DNA from: Kutzneria kofuensis
GTDB lineage: Bacteria > Actinomycetota > Actinomycetes > Mycobacteriales > Pseudonocardiaceae
NCBI RefSeq assembly: GCF_014203355.1
Contig: NZ_JACHIR010000001.1
Location: 1,304,038-1,368,037, forward strand
Direction of reading: 5' to 3'
Length of the DNA stretch: 64,000 nt
Shown here: in pieces, positions 8,053-15,279 of the stretch
Layout of the letters: the number at the start of each line of letters is the position of its first letter
Numbering within the stretch: the stretch's first letter is position 1
Position numbers and translations under genes: made by a program
Notes under the pieces: model-generated
What the model was told of the DNA's origin: nothing
Seen by the model: the letters and a program-made list of their open reading frames with translations, nothing else
Databases searched by the model: none

Positions 8053-8663
8053 GCCCCGGCCCCCAGTCCCAGCGCGTGGGTGCGGACCGGCACCACCTGG
8101 CCGAGTTCCGTGACGATGTGGTCGATGAAGCCGTACTCGCGGGCCTGTTCGGTGGTGAACCACCGGTCGTGCAGCGAGTCGGCGAAGATCCGCTCGATCG
8201 GCTGGCCGGTGTCCTCGGCGATGAGGCCGAGCACCGTGTCCCGGGTGTACCGCAGGTCGTCGGCCTGCACCTCCACCTCGACCGCCGAGCCGCCGATGCC
8301 GGAGGAGCCCTGGTGCATCAGGATCCGGGCGTGCGGCAGGGCGTAGCGCTTGCCCGGTGTTCCCGCGGACAGCAGGAACTGCCCGGCGCTGCACGCCAAA
8401 CCGATCGCCAGCGTCGAGACGTCGCACGGCACCAGCCGCATCACGTCGCGGATCGCCAGCATCGAGGGCACGGAGCCGCCCGGTGAGTGGATCCACAGCG
8501 CGATGTCCTTGCGCGGGTCCTCGCTGGCCAGCGACAGCATCTGGGTCGCCAGCACCGTTCCGTTGTCGTCGTCGAGCACACCGTCGAGGATCAGCACCCG
8601 CTGGCTGAAGAACCGTTCGCGGAGCCGGTGGTCGAACAGCGGCGGCCTGTCGTCGTTTGCCAT
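8049..8663 (-). CDS. clpP: ATP-dependent Clp protease proteolytic subunit (active)
   Basis: The 204-aa product has an intact catalytic triad: Ser92 in [11 protein letters not shown], His117 in RILMHQG and Asp166 in DSLHDRWF. The ATG at 8663 is followed by an acidic N-terminus. It is the first gene of a two-gene clpP operon, arranged like clpP3-clpP4 of Streptomyces, separate from the housekeeping clpP1P2 that must lie elsewhere. The CGC-N5-GCG palindrome 59 bp upstream and the adjacent ClgR/PopR-like gene suggest inducible expression. Confidence 0.93.
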   Translation of the reverse strand: MANDDRPPLFDHRLRERFFSQRVLILDGVLDDDNGTVLATQMLSLASEDPRKDIALWIHSPGGSVPSMLAIRDVMRLVPCDVSTLAIGLACSAGQFLLSAGTPGKRYALPHARILMHQGSSGIGGSAVEVEVQADDLRYTRDTVLGLIAEDTGQPIERIFADSLHDRWFTTEQAREYGFIDHIVTELGQVVPVRTHALGLGAGA

Positions 8664-8721
8664 GCCCCGACCATGCCGGCGACGCGGTGGTTCCCGGGGC
8701 CCACGCTGCTGTCAGCAGATC

Positions 8722-8732
8722 CGCCGACGGCG
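8722..8732. promoter_or_regulatory. ClgR/PopR-like operator upstream of the clpP pair
   Basis: CGC-CGACG-GCG forms the core of a 15-bp perfect inverted repeat (TCCGCC-GAC-GGCGGA, 8720-8734). It fits the CGC-N5-GCG architecture and resembles the N3-spaced inverted repeat described for PopR. A second dyad, CTGCTG-T-CAGCAG, lies next to it at 8707-8719. Both are within 75 bp of the clpP start. Confidence 0.55.
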
Positions 8733-8737
8733 GAACG

Positions 8738-9604
8738 TCAGCGGTGCAGGGCGGTCTCGCGCCGCATTCCCGACAGCTTCTCGGGATTGCGCACGGCGTA
8801 GAACCCGGTGATCAGGCCGTCCTCGATCCGCGCCGCCACCACCGTGTCGATCTCGCCGTCGAGCACGACGACCAGCGCCGGGCAGCCGTTGACCACCGCC
8901 GGCCGCAGCGACGCCGCGGCGACCCGGCCCAGCACGGCGGCGACCTTGTCGGCGCCCACGACGGGGTGCAGGGCGGCCTGCTTGACCCCGCCGCCGTCGG
9001 TCAGAAGCACGACGTCCGGGGCGAGAATGTCCAGCAGGCCTTGAAGATCACCCGTTTCGACGGCGCACAGGAACGCGTCGAGCGCGTGCTTGGTCTCCGC
9101 CTGGGAAACGACCTCGCGCGGCCGCCGCGCGGCGACGTGGGCCCGGGCGCGATGGGCGATCTGACGAACCGCGGCCGGGCTCTTGTCGACGGCGGCGGCG
9201 ATCTCGTCGTAACCGAGGTCGAACACCTCGCGCAGCACGAACACCGCCCGCTCGGTCGGCGCGAGCGTCTCCAGCACCAGCAGCATCGCCATCGAGACGC
9301 TGTCGGCCAACTCCACGTCCTCGGCCACGTCCGGCGCGGTCAGCAGCGGCTCCGGCAGCCACGGGCCGACGTAGGACTCCCTGCGACGACCCAGCGCGCG
9401 CAGCCGGCTCAGCGCCTGGCGGGTCGCGATCCGCACGAGGTAGGCGCGAGAGTCCCGGACCGTGTCGAGGTCGACGGCCGTCCACTTCAACCACGTCTCC
9501 TGCAGCACGTCCTCCGCGTCGGCGGCGGAGCCGAGCATCTCGTAGGCGACGGTGAACAGCAGGTTGCGGTGGGCGACGAACGCCTCGGTCGCGCGGTCGG
9601 CCAT
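8738..9604 (-). CDS. ECF41-type RNA polymerase sigma factor with fused SnoaL-like domain
   Basis: The 288-aa product has sigma region 2 ([20 protein letters not shown]), region 4 ([20 protein letters not shown]) and a C-terminal NTF2/SnoaL-like domain. It carries the ECF41 signatures WLPEP (about 105), DGGG near LLTDGGGVK, and NPEKL near the end. In ECF41 factors the fused domain controls activity in place of an anti-sigma factor. The ATG at 9604 follows AGGAGCC. A perfect ECF41-type promoter lies before it, and the divergent AhpD-like gene is its expected target. An AUG-less extension to 10165 is an overlap artefact. Confidence 0.93.
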   Translation of the reverse strand: MADRATEAFVAHRNLLFTVAYEMLGSAADAEDVLQETWLKWTAVDLDTVRDSRAYLVRIATRQALSRLRALGRRRESYVGPWLPEPLLTAPDVAEDVELADSVSMAMLLVLETLAPTERAVFVLREVFDLGYDEIAAAVDKSPAAVRQIAHRARAHVAARRPREVVSQAETKHALDAFLCAVETGDLQGLLDILAPDVVLLTDGGGVKQAALHPVVGADKVAAVLGRVAAASLRPAVVNGCPALVVVLDGEIDTVVAARIEDGLITGFYAVRNPEKLSGMRRETALHR

Positions 9605-9637
9605 GGGCGGCTCCTGTCTCGACGGTGTCGCCCACCA

Positions 9638-9664
9638 GACGCCGGGCACCGCCATTCTGTGACA
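9638..9664 (-). promoter_or_regulatory. ECF41-type promoter of the sigma gene
   Basis: Reading the minus strand, TGTCACA (9664-9658) is followed by exactly 16 nt and CGTC (9641-9638). This is the promoter pattern known for ECF41 sigma factors. It lies 34 bp before the sigma start codon, so the gene is predicted to be autoregulated. Confidence 0.8.
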
Positions 9665-9702
9665 GGTCACGGCGCCAGGGACATGCCAGAGCGACGGGCA
9701 CG

Positions 9703-9729
9703 TGTCACAGCGGCGGCCCGGCCGGCGTC
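9703..9729 (+). promoter_or_regulatory. ECF41-type promoter of the AhpD-like gene
   Basis: TGTCACA (9703-9709), a 16-nt spacer and CGTC (9726-9729) match the ECF41 pattern exactly. The -10 element ends 8 nt before the ATG at 9738, so the transcript should be leaderless. Confidence 0.8.
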
Positions 9730-9737
9730 TGGTGGCC

Positions 9738-10202
9738 ATGGAACCTCGTTTCAACCTCATGGAGAACGACCTCGGCGCCAAGATCGTCAAGCGGTTCGGC
9801 GCCACCAGCCAGCTGATCACCCAGTCCTCGCTGGGGAAGTCCACAGTGGAGCTGGTGTCGCTGCGGATCAGCCAGCTCAACGGCTGCGGCTGGTGCGTCG
9901 ACATCCACACCAAGGAGGCCGCGGCGGCCGGTGTCACCCCGCTGCGGCTCAACCTCGTCGCCGCCTGGCGCGAGACCACCGTGTTCACCGAGGCCGAGCG
10001 GGCCGCACTCGCCCTGGCCGAGGAGGGCACACGACTCACCGACGGCGTGTCCGACGAGACGTGGGCGCGGGTGCGCGAGCACTTCGACGACGACCAGGTG
10101 GCGGCGCTGGTCACGCTGGTGGCCCAGATGAACTCCGCCAACCGCATGAGCCTGATCGTGCGCATGCAGGGCGGGTCCTACGAGCCGGGCATGTTCGCCT
10201 AG
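9738..10202 (+). CDS. Carboxymuconolactone decarboxylase/AhpD-like peroxidase protein
   Basis: The 154-aa product has the CMD/AhpD core: STVELVSLRISQLNGCGWCV, then DIHTKEAA, giving the CxxC (CGWC) and the nearby His of alkylhydroperoxidase-like proteins. CMD-domain genes are the classic neighbours and targets of ECF41 sigma genes. I place the start at the ATG 9738 because of the promoter 8 nt upstream; an in-frame ATG at 9702 would lie inside the promoter. The likely role is peroxide or thiol redox defence under ECF41 control. Confidence 0.9.
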   Translation: MEPRFNLMENDLGAKIVKRFGATSQLITQSSLGKSTVELVSLRISQLNGCGWCVDIHTKEAAAAGVTPLRLNLVAAWRETTVFTEAERAALALAEEGTRLTDGVSDETWARVREHFDDDQVAALVTLVAQMNSANRMSLIVRMQGGSYEPGMFA

Positions 10203-10207
10203 TGCTA

Positions 10208-10246
10208 CCGTGTAGGGCAGTCGTACAGGACGACTGCCCTACACGG
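10208..10246. promoter_or_regulatory. Long operator for the TetR gene (17-bp arms)
   Basis: CCGTGTAGGGCAGTCGT (10208-10224) and its exact reverse complement (10230-10246) are separated by ACAGG. The repeat touches the ribosome site (GGAGGG) of the TetR gene. It is most likely the autoregulatory operator; it could also form a hairpin ending the upstream transcript, although it lacks a T-run. Confidence 0.65.
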
Positions 10247-10256
10247 AGGGAGCACG

Positions 10257-10817
10257 GTGACGTCTCCGGCGGCGGAACGCGGGCGTGAGGTGCGGCAACG
10301 GCTGCTGGCGGCCGCGGTGGAGCTCATCCCCGAGCGCGGCTGGACGGCGGTGAGCACCCGGGTGCTGGCCGAACGCGCCGGGGTGACGCCCAGCGTCGTG
10401 CACTACCACTTCTCGTCCCTGCCGGCGCTGCTGAACGAGGCCGTCGTCGGCGTCATGCGGCAGATGCTCGCCGAGCTGGACGGGTTCTTGGACACCGCCC
10501 GCACCCCGGCTGACGCGGTGGAGGTGATGCTCGCGTCGGTGAACCAGTACACCGGCGCGGATCCGCTGTCGCTGCTGTTCGTCGAGGCGTACCTGGCCGC
10601 CACGCGTGACGACAAGCTCCGCGAGGAGATCGCCGCCGTGATCGACGGCTTCCGAGGGCGACTCGGCCACTGGCTCGACGAACGCGGCGTGCCCGCCGCG
10701 GACGAGACGGCGGCCGTGCTGATGGCGATCATCGACGGCCTGCTCCTGCATCGCGGGCTGGGCACACGCCCGGACGCCGACGCCGTGACCGCCGTCCTGC
10801 GCAGGCTCGTTCCCTAA
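10257..10817 (+). CDS. TetR-family repressor
   Basis: The 186-aa product has an N-terminal TetR HTH (LLAAAVELIPERGWTAVSTR followed by VLAERAGVTPSVVHYHFSSL). An all-helical ligand domain follows. The GTG start has GGAGGG upstream. The gene lies 14 nt before an FAD monooxygenase gene, forming an operon behind the 39-bp operator. The likely effector is a substrate of that enzyme. Confidence 0.9.
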   Translation: MTSPAAERGREVRQRLLAAAVELIPERGWTAVSTRVLAERAGVTPSVVHYHFSSLPALLNEAVVGVMRQMLAELDGFLDTARTPADAVEVMLASVNQYTGADPLSLLFVEAYLAATRDDKLREEIAAVIDGFRGRLGHWLDERGVPAADETAAVLMAIIDGLLLHRGLGTRPDADAVTAVLRRLVP

Positions 10818-10831
10818 ACGGAGGAGGACGC

Positions 10832-12040
10832 ATGAAGGTGGTGATCTGCGGCGCCGGGATCGCCGGGCTGACGCTCGCGAACCGGTTGTCCGCGCTGGGC
10901 AACGATGTCGTGCTGCTGGAACGGTCGCGCGGTCCCCGCACCCAGGGATACATGATCGATTTCTTCGGTACGGGCTATGACGCCGTCGAGGCGATGGGGC
11001 TGCTGCCGGCGGTCGAGCAAGTCGCGTACCGCGTGGACGAGGCCAGCCTGGTCGACGAGCACGGGCGGCATCGGGGCGGTGTGCAGTACACCCAGTTCGC
11101 CAGGGCGATCGGTGGCCGACTGCTCAGCGTCATGCGGCCCGACCTGGAGCGGGTGCTGCGCGAGAACCTGCCGCCGGCGGTCGACCTGCGCTTCGGCGCC
11201 ACGGTCGTCGACGTCGTCGACCACGGCGACGGGGTCCGGGTCGGCCTCGACGGCGGCGCGGAGATCGAGGCGGATCTTCTCGTCGGCGCCGACGGAATCC
11301 ACTCCGCCGTGCGGCGGCTGGTGTTCGGCGAGGGGTACTTGCGTCACCTCGGTTTCCACACGTCGGCATTCCAGTTCGACGCGCCGGAGATCCACGCCGC
11401 GGTCCGGGGCCGGTTCTGCCTCACCGACACCGTCGGGCGACAGATGGGGTTCTACGCCCTGCGGGACGGCCGGGTCGCCGCGTTCGGCGTTCACCGCACG
11501 CCGGATCCGACGCTTCCCGACGACGTGCGGGCGGCCGTGCGGGATTCCTACGGCGACCTGGGGTGGGTCGTGCCGGAGGCGCTCGACCGGTGCCCGCCGT
11601 CGGCGGAGATCTACTACGACCAGGTGGCCCAGATCGAGATGCCGCGCTGGGGCCAGGGCCGGGTCGTGCTCGTCGGCGACTCCTGCTACGCGGTGTCGCT
11701 GCTCGCCGGCCAGGGCGCGTCACTGGGCATCGCCGGCGCGTACGTGCTCGCGCACCAGCTGGCCCATGCCCCGTCCATCGACCACGCGGTGGCCGAGTAC
11801 GAGCGCCTGTGGCGTCCGATCGCCGAGGAGAAGCAGCGGACCGCCCGCTCCGGCGTCCGCTGGTTCCTGCCCGAATCGACCACGCAGCTGCGGATCCGTC
11901 ACTTTGCCCTGCGCGCGGCGCGGCTTCCGCTGGTCAACCGCTACGTCGCCGGGACACTGGCCGGCAAGTCCACCGGCCTCATCGCGAACCTGCACCCAGC
12001 GAAAACCCCGTTGTCCGATATCCGTAGAGTGGCCAACTGA
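10832..12040 (+). CDS. FAD-dependent aromatic monooxygenase (PHBH/TetX-like)
   Basis: The 402-aa product begins KVVICGAGIAGLTLANRL (GxGxxG, FAD ADP binding) and has LERSRGPRTQG. Later come LLVGADGIHSAVR (the DG motif) and VVLVGDSCYAVSLLAGQGAS (the GD motif). These define class A flavoprotein monooxygenases. The ATG lies just after GGAGGAGG. The TetR partner suggests substrate induction; related pairs detoxify or tailor aromatic or tetracycline-like compounds, but the substrate is unknown. Confidence 0.9.
   Translation: MKVVICGAGIAGLTLANRLSALGNDVVLLERSRGPRTQGYMIDFFGTGYDAVEAMGLLPAVEQVAYRVDEASLVDEHGRHRGGVQYTQFARAIGGRLLSVMRPDLERVLRENLPPAVDLRFGATVVDVVDHGDGVRVGLDGGAEIEADLLVGADGIHSAVRRLVFGEGYLRHLGFHTSAFQFDAPEIHAAVRGRFCLTDTVGRQMGFYALRDGRVAAFGVHRTPDPTLPDDVRAAVRDSYGDLGWVVPEALDRCPPSAEIYYDQVAQIEMPRWGQGRVVLVGDSCYAVSLLAGQGASLGIAGAYVLAHQLAHAPSIDHAVAEYERLWRPIAEEKQRTARSGVRWFLPESTTQLRIRHFALRAARLPLVNRYVAGTLAGKSTGLIANLHPAKTPLSDIRRVAN
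12014..12034 (+). promoter_or_regulatory. Promoter element shared by two lipoprotein genes (copy 1)
   Basis: TCCGATATCCGTAGA followed by GTGGCC recurs almost unchanged at 39740-39760, before a paralogous lipoprotein gene. It includes a -10-like TAGAGT (12025-12030; TAGAAT in copy 2). It overlaps the end of the monooxygenase gene. No conserved -35 accompanies it, so an extended -10 or an activator site is likely. Confidence 0.55.
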
Positions 12041-12069
12041 CACGGTTTGTCCACTCAGGGGGGATCCTG

Positions 12070-12522
12070 ATGCGCTCCGCGCTGCTCGCTGCCGTCCTCA
12101 GCGGTGTTGTCGTCCTGACCGCCGCGTGCGGCTCCTCGTCGCCCGTCGCCAAGGACTGCACGCCCGACCAGAACGCCGTCACCACCGCCCAGGCCGCCAA
12201 GACCAAGGCCGACGCCGACCTCAAGACCGCCGACGACAAGGTGGCCAAGGCCAAGGCCGACTCCACCGCCGCCGACGCCGCCATGAACAAGGCCAACGCC
12301 GACGCCGACGCGCTGTCCGCCTCCGGCGCCACCGATGCCGAATCCTCGGCCAAGGCCGCCGAAGCCGCCGCCACCGCGGCCGAGGCCATCTCCAAGTCCA
12401 CCGACGCCATCGTGGCGCTCAAGGCCGCCCAGGACGAGCAGGACAAGGTCAAGGCCAAGGCCGACGAGGCCGCCAAGACCGTCAAGGCCGCCCAGGACAA
12501 GCTCACCGCCTGCAAGGGCTGA
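12070..12522 (+). CDS. Coiled-coil lipoprotein
   Basis: The 150-aa product has a lipoprotein signal peptide with lipobox LTAAC (Cys20). A long Ala/Lys/Asp/Glu heptad-like coiled coil follows and ends in TACKG, with Cys residues near both ends of the mature helix. It should be anchored on the outer face of the membrane as a helical hairpin or rod. The gene at 39790 is a paralogue with the same start sequence (ATGCGC after GGGGGG and CCTG). The function is unknown; a cell-envelope spacer role is possible. Confidence 0.85.
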   Translation: MRSALLAAVLSGVVVLTAACGSSSPVAKDCTPDQNAVTTAQAAKTKADADLKTADDKVAKAKADSTAADAAMNKANADADALSASGATDAESSAKAAEAAATAAEAISKSTDAIVALKAAQDEQDKVKAKADEAAKTVKAAQDKLTACKG

Positions 12523-12539
12523 CCCCGCCCCTCCGCTGC

Positions 12540-12709
12540 CACGTGAGTGGCTCATGTGCCATCCGAAGCCACTTGAGCCACTCACGTGCCCTCCAATGCC
12601 ACGTGAGTGGCTCACGTGGCATCCGAAGCGATGTGAGCCACTCACGTGGCATCCGCGGCCCACGTGAGTGGCTCAGGTGGTCCCCAAAGCCACATGAGTG
12701 GCTCATGTG
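12540..12709. repeat. Array of six 19-bp palindromic repeats with a 30-bp period
   Basis: The units begin at 12540, 12570, 12600, 12630, 12661 and 12691. The consensus CACGTGAGTGGCTCACGTG is an imperfect palindrome, with central gagtggctc in units 1, 3, 5 and 6 and gagccactc in 2 and 4. The 11-bp links are also partly conserved (CCATCCGAAGC and variants). The array fills the gap between a lipoprotein gene and a convergent small gene. Each unit can form a hairpin, so it may act as a bidirectional terminator, a REP-like element or a protein-binding cluster. It has no CRISPR-like unique spacers. Confidence 0.85.
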
Positions 12710-12772
12710 CCCTTCCGGCGAGCGTCGAGCCGGCCCGCACGCTCCCGTGCGGGCCGGCTCACTCCGGTCGCG

Positions 12773-12982
12773 TCACTGCTGCTGCTCGCCGCCACCCCAG
12801 TTCCGCAGGCCCTCCTTGGCCTTGTCCGCGCCCTGGCGGATCTGGTCGGAGTGCTTGTTGCCGGTCTTGTCGTCGGCGAACTGGCCCGCGCGGTCCACCG
12901 CGTCGTCGGCCTTGTCGCCGTGCTGGCCGACCATCTCCTTGGCCTTGTCCTTCAGCTCGTTCATCTTGTCCGAGAGAGCCAT
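12773..12982 (-). CDS. MT0933/Rv0909-type antitoxin-like small protein
   Basis: The 69-aa product is hydrophilic and helical, with DKMNELKDKAKEMVGQHGDK, AVDRAGQFADDKTGNKHSDQ and IRQGADKAKEGL. This matches the small actinobacterial family named after the Rv0909 antitoxin; CsbD-like stress proteins are a weaker alternative. The ATG at 12982 follows GGAGGCGAG. No toxin gene lies beside it, so antitoxin function here is doubtful. Confidence 0.75.
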   Translation of the reverse strand: MALSDKMNELKDKAKEMVGQHGDKADDAVDRAGQFADDKTGNKHSDQIRQGADKAKEGLRNWGGGEQQQ

Positions 12983-13086
12983 CTCGCCTCCAGATTGGAC
13001 GGTCGTACGCAAGGAGGCTGCCCGGGCCCGGCGGGACCAAACGCGGGCTCCCCGATTCGGGTGAGATGCCGGCTTCGGACACGAGG

Positions 13087-13560
13087 TCAGGCGGTCTTAC
13101 GGAGGGTCACGGTCATCGACGGGCTCCAGGTGACGCCGTCCGCACTGGACTCGTGCCGGCCGAGCTGGGTCGTGCCGTTGTCGGCCAGCGTCACGGTGCA
13201 CCGCGTCCGCTCCCCGATCCACCGCAGCTCGGTGCCGTCGATCTCGAACCGGGACTGGTGGACGTTGCCGAAGCTGTCGTAGAAGGTGGACAGGTAGCCG
13301 TCGCCGTCGACGCCGATCATCTCGACGCCGCCCACGCCGGCTTCGCCGATCTTGCCGAACGCGGTGTGCACGACGAAGAAGCCGCCGGGCGCCCACTCGT
13401 AGACGTCGCTGGTCAGGATGGGGTCGCCGCCGGCCGTCTCCCCCTGGTTGATCCAGTTGCCGATGAGCACGGCCAGGGCCTGGTGGCGGTCGTCACGCAC
13501 GGGCACGGGACGGTCGGTCTCCTCGACACCGGCGGCGACCTTGACAACGCGAGCGGGCAT
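13087..13560 (-). CDS. DUF1579-like protein
   Basis: The 157-aa product has a beta-rich single domain. It reads LIGNWINQGETAG, SDVYEWAPGGFFVVHTAFGK, then a GVDGDGYLSTFYDSFGNVH stretch and WSPSMTVTLRK, as in DUF1579-type lipocalin-like proteins. There is no signal peptide. I prefer the ATG at 13560 over 13635 because it has AAGGAGTTCCG upstream. The role is unknown; these proteins often sit near sigma/SnoaL genes in actinobacteria. Confidence 0.8.
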   Translation of the reverse strand: MPARVVKVAAGVEETDRPVPVRDDRHQALAVLIGNWINQGETAGGDPILTSDVYEWAPGGFFVVHTAFGKIGEAGVGGVEMIGVDGDGYLSTFYDSFGNVHQSRFEIDGTELRWIGERTRCTVTLADNGTTQLGRHESSADGVTWSPSMTVTLRKTA

Positions 13561-13725
13561 CGGAACTCCTTCGTGGTCGGGGTTTCGTCCTGTGGTCGGA
13601 GCCGTCACGACCGTCTCGACACGACTCGGCGGCAAATCTCGGGAACGGGTCCGCGCGGAGAATTGATGGCTCGGCCGCGGGCACTCCCCGTAGGGTTCGG
13701 GGGCAGCAACCGAGGGAGGAAATTC

Positions 13726-14115
13726 ATGTCAGTCGTGCCGGAATCGCACCTGGACCTGCTGGAGCGGCCGCTCTACGGCCACGTCGGGACGCGCCGCCCC
13801 GACGGCTCCATCCAGGTGAACCCGATGTGGTTCCTGTGGGACGGCGAGCACATCCGGCTCACGCACACCACGAAGCGGCAGAAGTACCGGAACATCGAGT
13901 TCGACCCGCACGTGTCGATGTCGGTGAACGACCCGGACGCGCCCTACCGCTACCTCGAGGTGCGCGGCACGGTCGTCAAGATCGAGGAGGACCCGAGCGC
14001 GGAGTTCTTCCTGACGCTGGCCCGCCGCTACAGCCTCGACCGCACGGAACCGCCCGCCGACAAGGCGGACCGGGTGGTGCTGGTGGTGGCGCCGACGGCG
14101 GTCAGCTTCCAGTAG
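13726..14115 (+). CDS. PPOX-class F420- or flavin-dependent enzyme
   Basis: The 129-aa product is a split beta-barrel protein. GHVGTRRPDGSIQVNPMWFL comes near the start, then RQKYRNIEFDPHVSMSVNDP and YLEVRGTVVKIEEDP. This is the TIGR03618/Rv1155 pattern of actinobacterial F420-binding pyridoxamine-oxidase-like proteins. The start follows GGGAGGA. The substrate is unknown. Confidence 0.88.
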   Translation: MSVVPESHLDLLERPLYGHVGTRRPDGSIQVNPMWFLWDGEHIRLTHTTKRQKYRNIEFDPHVSMSVNDPDAPYRYLEVRGTVVKIEEDPSAEFFLTLARRYSLDRTEPPADKADRVVLVVAPTAVSFQ

Positions 14116-14211
14116 GAACGCCTGCGAGCAGGCGGCGGCGGTGTGCGGCCGGTTCTGCCGGCCGCACACGCACGCCCCAATTGAATTGTGGCCGCCGGTA
14201 GCCTCGGTTCC

Positions 14212-15201
14212 ATGGGTCTGCCGTCGATCTCCATGGGTCTGCCGTCGATCATGTCCATGGTCGATCTGGCCACCCCCATGGCCATCCGGGTGGCCGCGAC
14301 GCTCAACCTGGTGGAGCATGCCGGCAGCGCCGGCGCCACCGTCGACCGACTGGCCGCCGACACCGGCACTTCCGCGCCGATCCTGCGACGCCTGCTCGAC
14401 CATCTCGTTGCCGTCGGCGTTTTCGACCGGGATTCCGACCGTTACCGACCGACCGCCCTCGGCATGCAGCTGACCGAGGACGGGTTCAAGCCGCTGCTCG
14501 ACATCAACCGCGCCGGCGGGCGCGCCGACCTGGCGTTCGTCGACCTGCTCCAGACGATCACCACCGGCGCGTCCGCCTACACGCACCGGTACGGCCGTGA
14601 GTTCTGGGCCGACCTCGACGCCCACCCGCACTTGCGCCGTTCCTTCGACGCCCAGATGGCGTGGCGGTTCGCCAACCACGCCGCGCGGATCGCGTCGAAC
14701 TTCGACTGGGGGCGGTTCGGCACGATCATCGACGCCGGCGGTGGTGACGGCAATCTCCTCGCCGCCATCCTCCAGGCCCATCCCGGCGTTCGCGGCACCG
14801 TCGTCGATCTGGCCCCGACCACCGAGCCCGCCCTGGCCCGCTTCGCCGCCGCCGGGCTTTCCGACCGTGCCACGGCGGTCGCCGGCAGCTTCTTCGAGCC
14901 TCTTCCCGCCGGCGCCGACGCCTACGTGCTGTCCGACATCCTGCACGACTGGGATGACGACCACTGCCGCACGATTCTCGCCCGCTGCCGCGACGCCGCC
15001 GGTCCTCACGGCGCCGTCATCGCCGTCGAACCCTTGATCCAGGGCGCCGGCACGGGCATGGATCTGTTCATGCTCATGTGCTTCGGCGGCCGGGAACGCA
15101 CCGTCGACGAGCTGGCCGCCCTGGCCGCCGAGTGCGGGCTCACGCTCCGCCGCTCGACCGCCGTTTCCGATGGCAGAACAGCCCTGGAGTTCGGTGTCTA
15201 G
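14212..15201 (+). CDS. O-methyltransferase (plant-type AdoMet family)
   Basis: The product is about 329 aa, with an N-terminal winged-helix dimerisation domain (LNLVEHAGSAGATVDRLAAD). A Rossmann AdoMet domain follows (GTIIDAGGGDGNLLAAILQA, motif I), then VLSDILHDWDDDHC with the catalytic His-Asp pair typical of natural-product O-methyltransferases. The first 14 residues are a direct repeat, MGLPSIS-MGLPSIM, caused by a 24-bp duplication, so several ATGs are possible. A TAGCCT -10 lies 7 nt before the ATG at 14212, suggesting a leaderless start. It is not part of a visible biosynthetic cluster. Confidence 0.88.
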   Translation: MGLPSISMGLPSIMSMVDLATPMAIRVAATLNLVEHAGSAGATVDRLAADTGTSAPILRRLLDHLVAVGVFDRDSDRYRPTALGMQLTEDGFKPLLDINRAGGRADLAFVDLLQTITTGASAYTHRYGREFWADLDAHPHLRRSFDAQMAWRFANHAARIASNFDWGRFGTIIDAGGGDGNLLAAILQAHPGVRGTVVDLAPTTEPALARFAAAGLSDRATAVAGSFFEPLPAGADAYVLSDILHDWDDDHCRTILARCRDAAGPHGAVIAVEPLIQGAGTGMDLFMLMCFGGRERTVDELAALAAECGLTLRRSTAVSDGRTALEFGV

Positions 15202-15279
15202 GATCGCCCGAGGCTCTCGCGATGCCAGCAGCAGAACCGCCCGGGCCGGACCGTTCGGATCTTCCTCCGGGGATGCGTC

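Noticed and set aside
12540-12709. CRISPR array
   Set aside because: The units are palindromic, alternate in orientation, and the 11-bp links are similar and not unique spacers; no cas genes are present.
12773-12982. Toxin-antitoxin module
   Set aside because: The small protein resembles an antitoxin family, but no toxin gene lies next to it.
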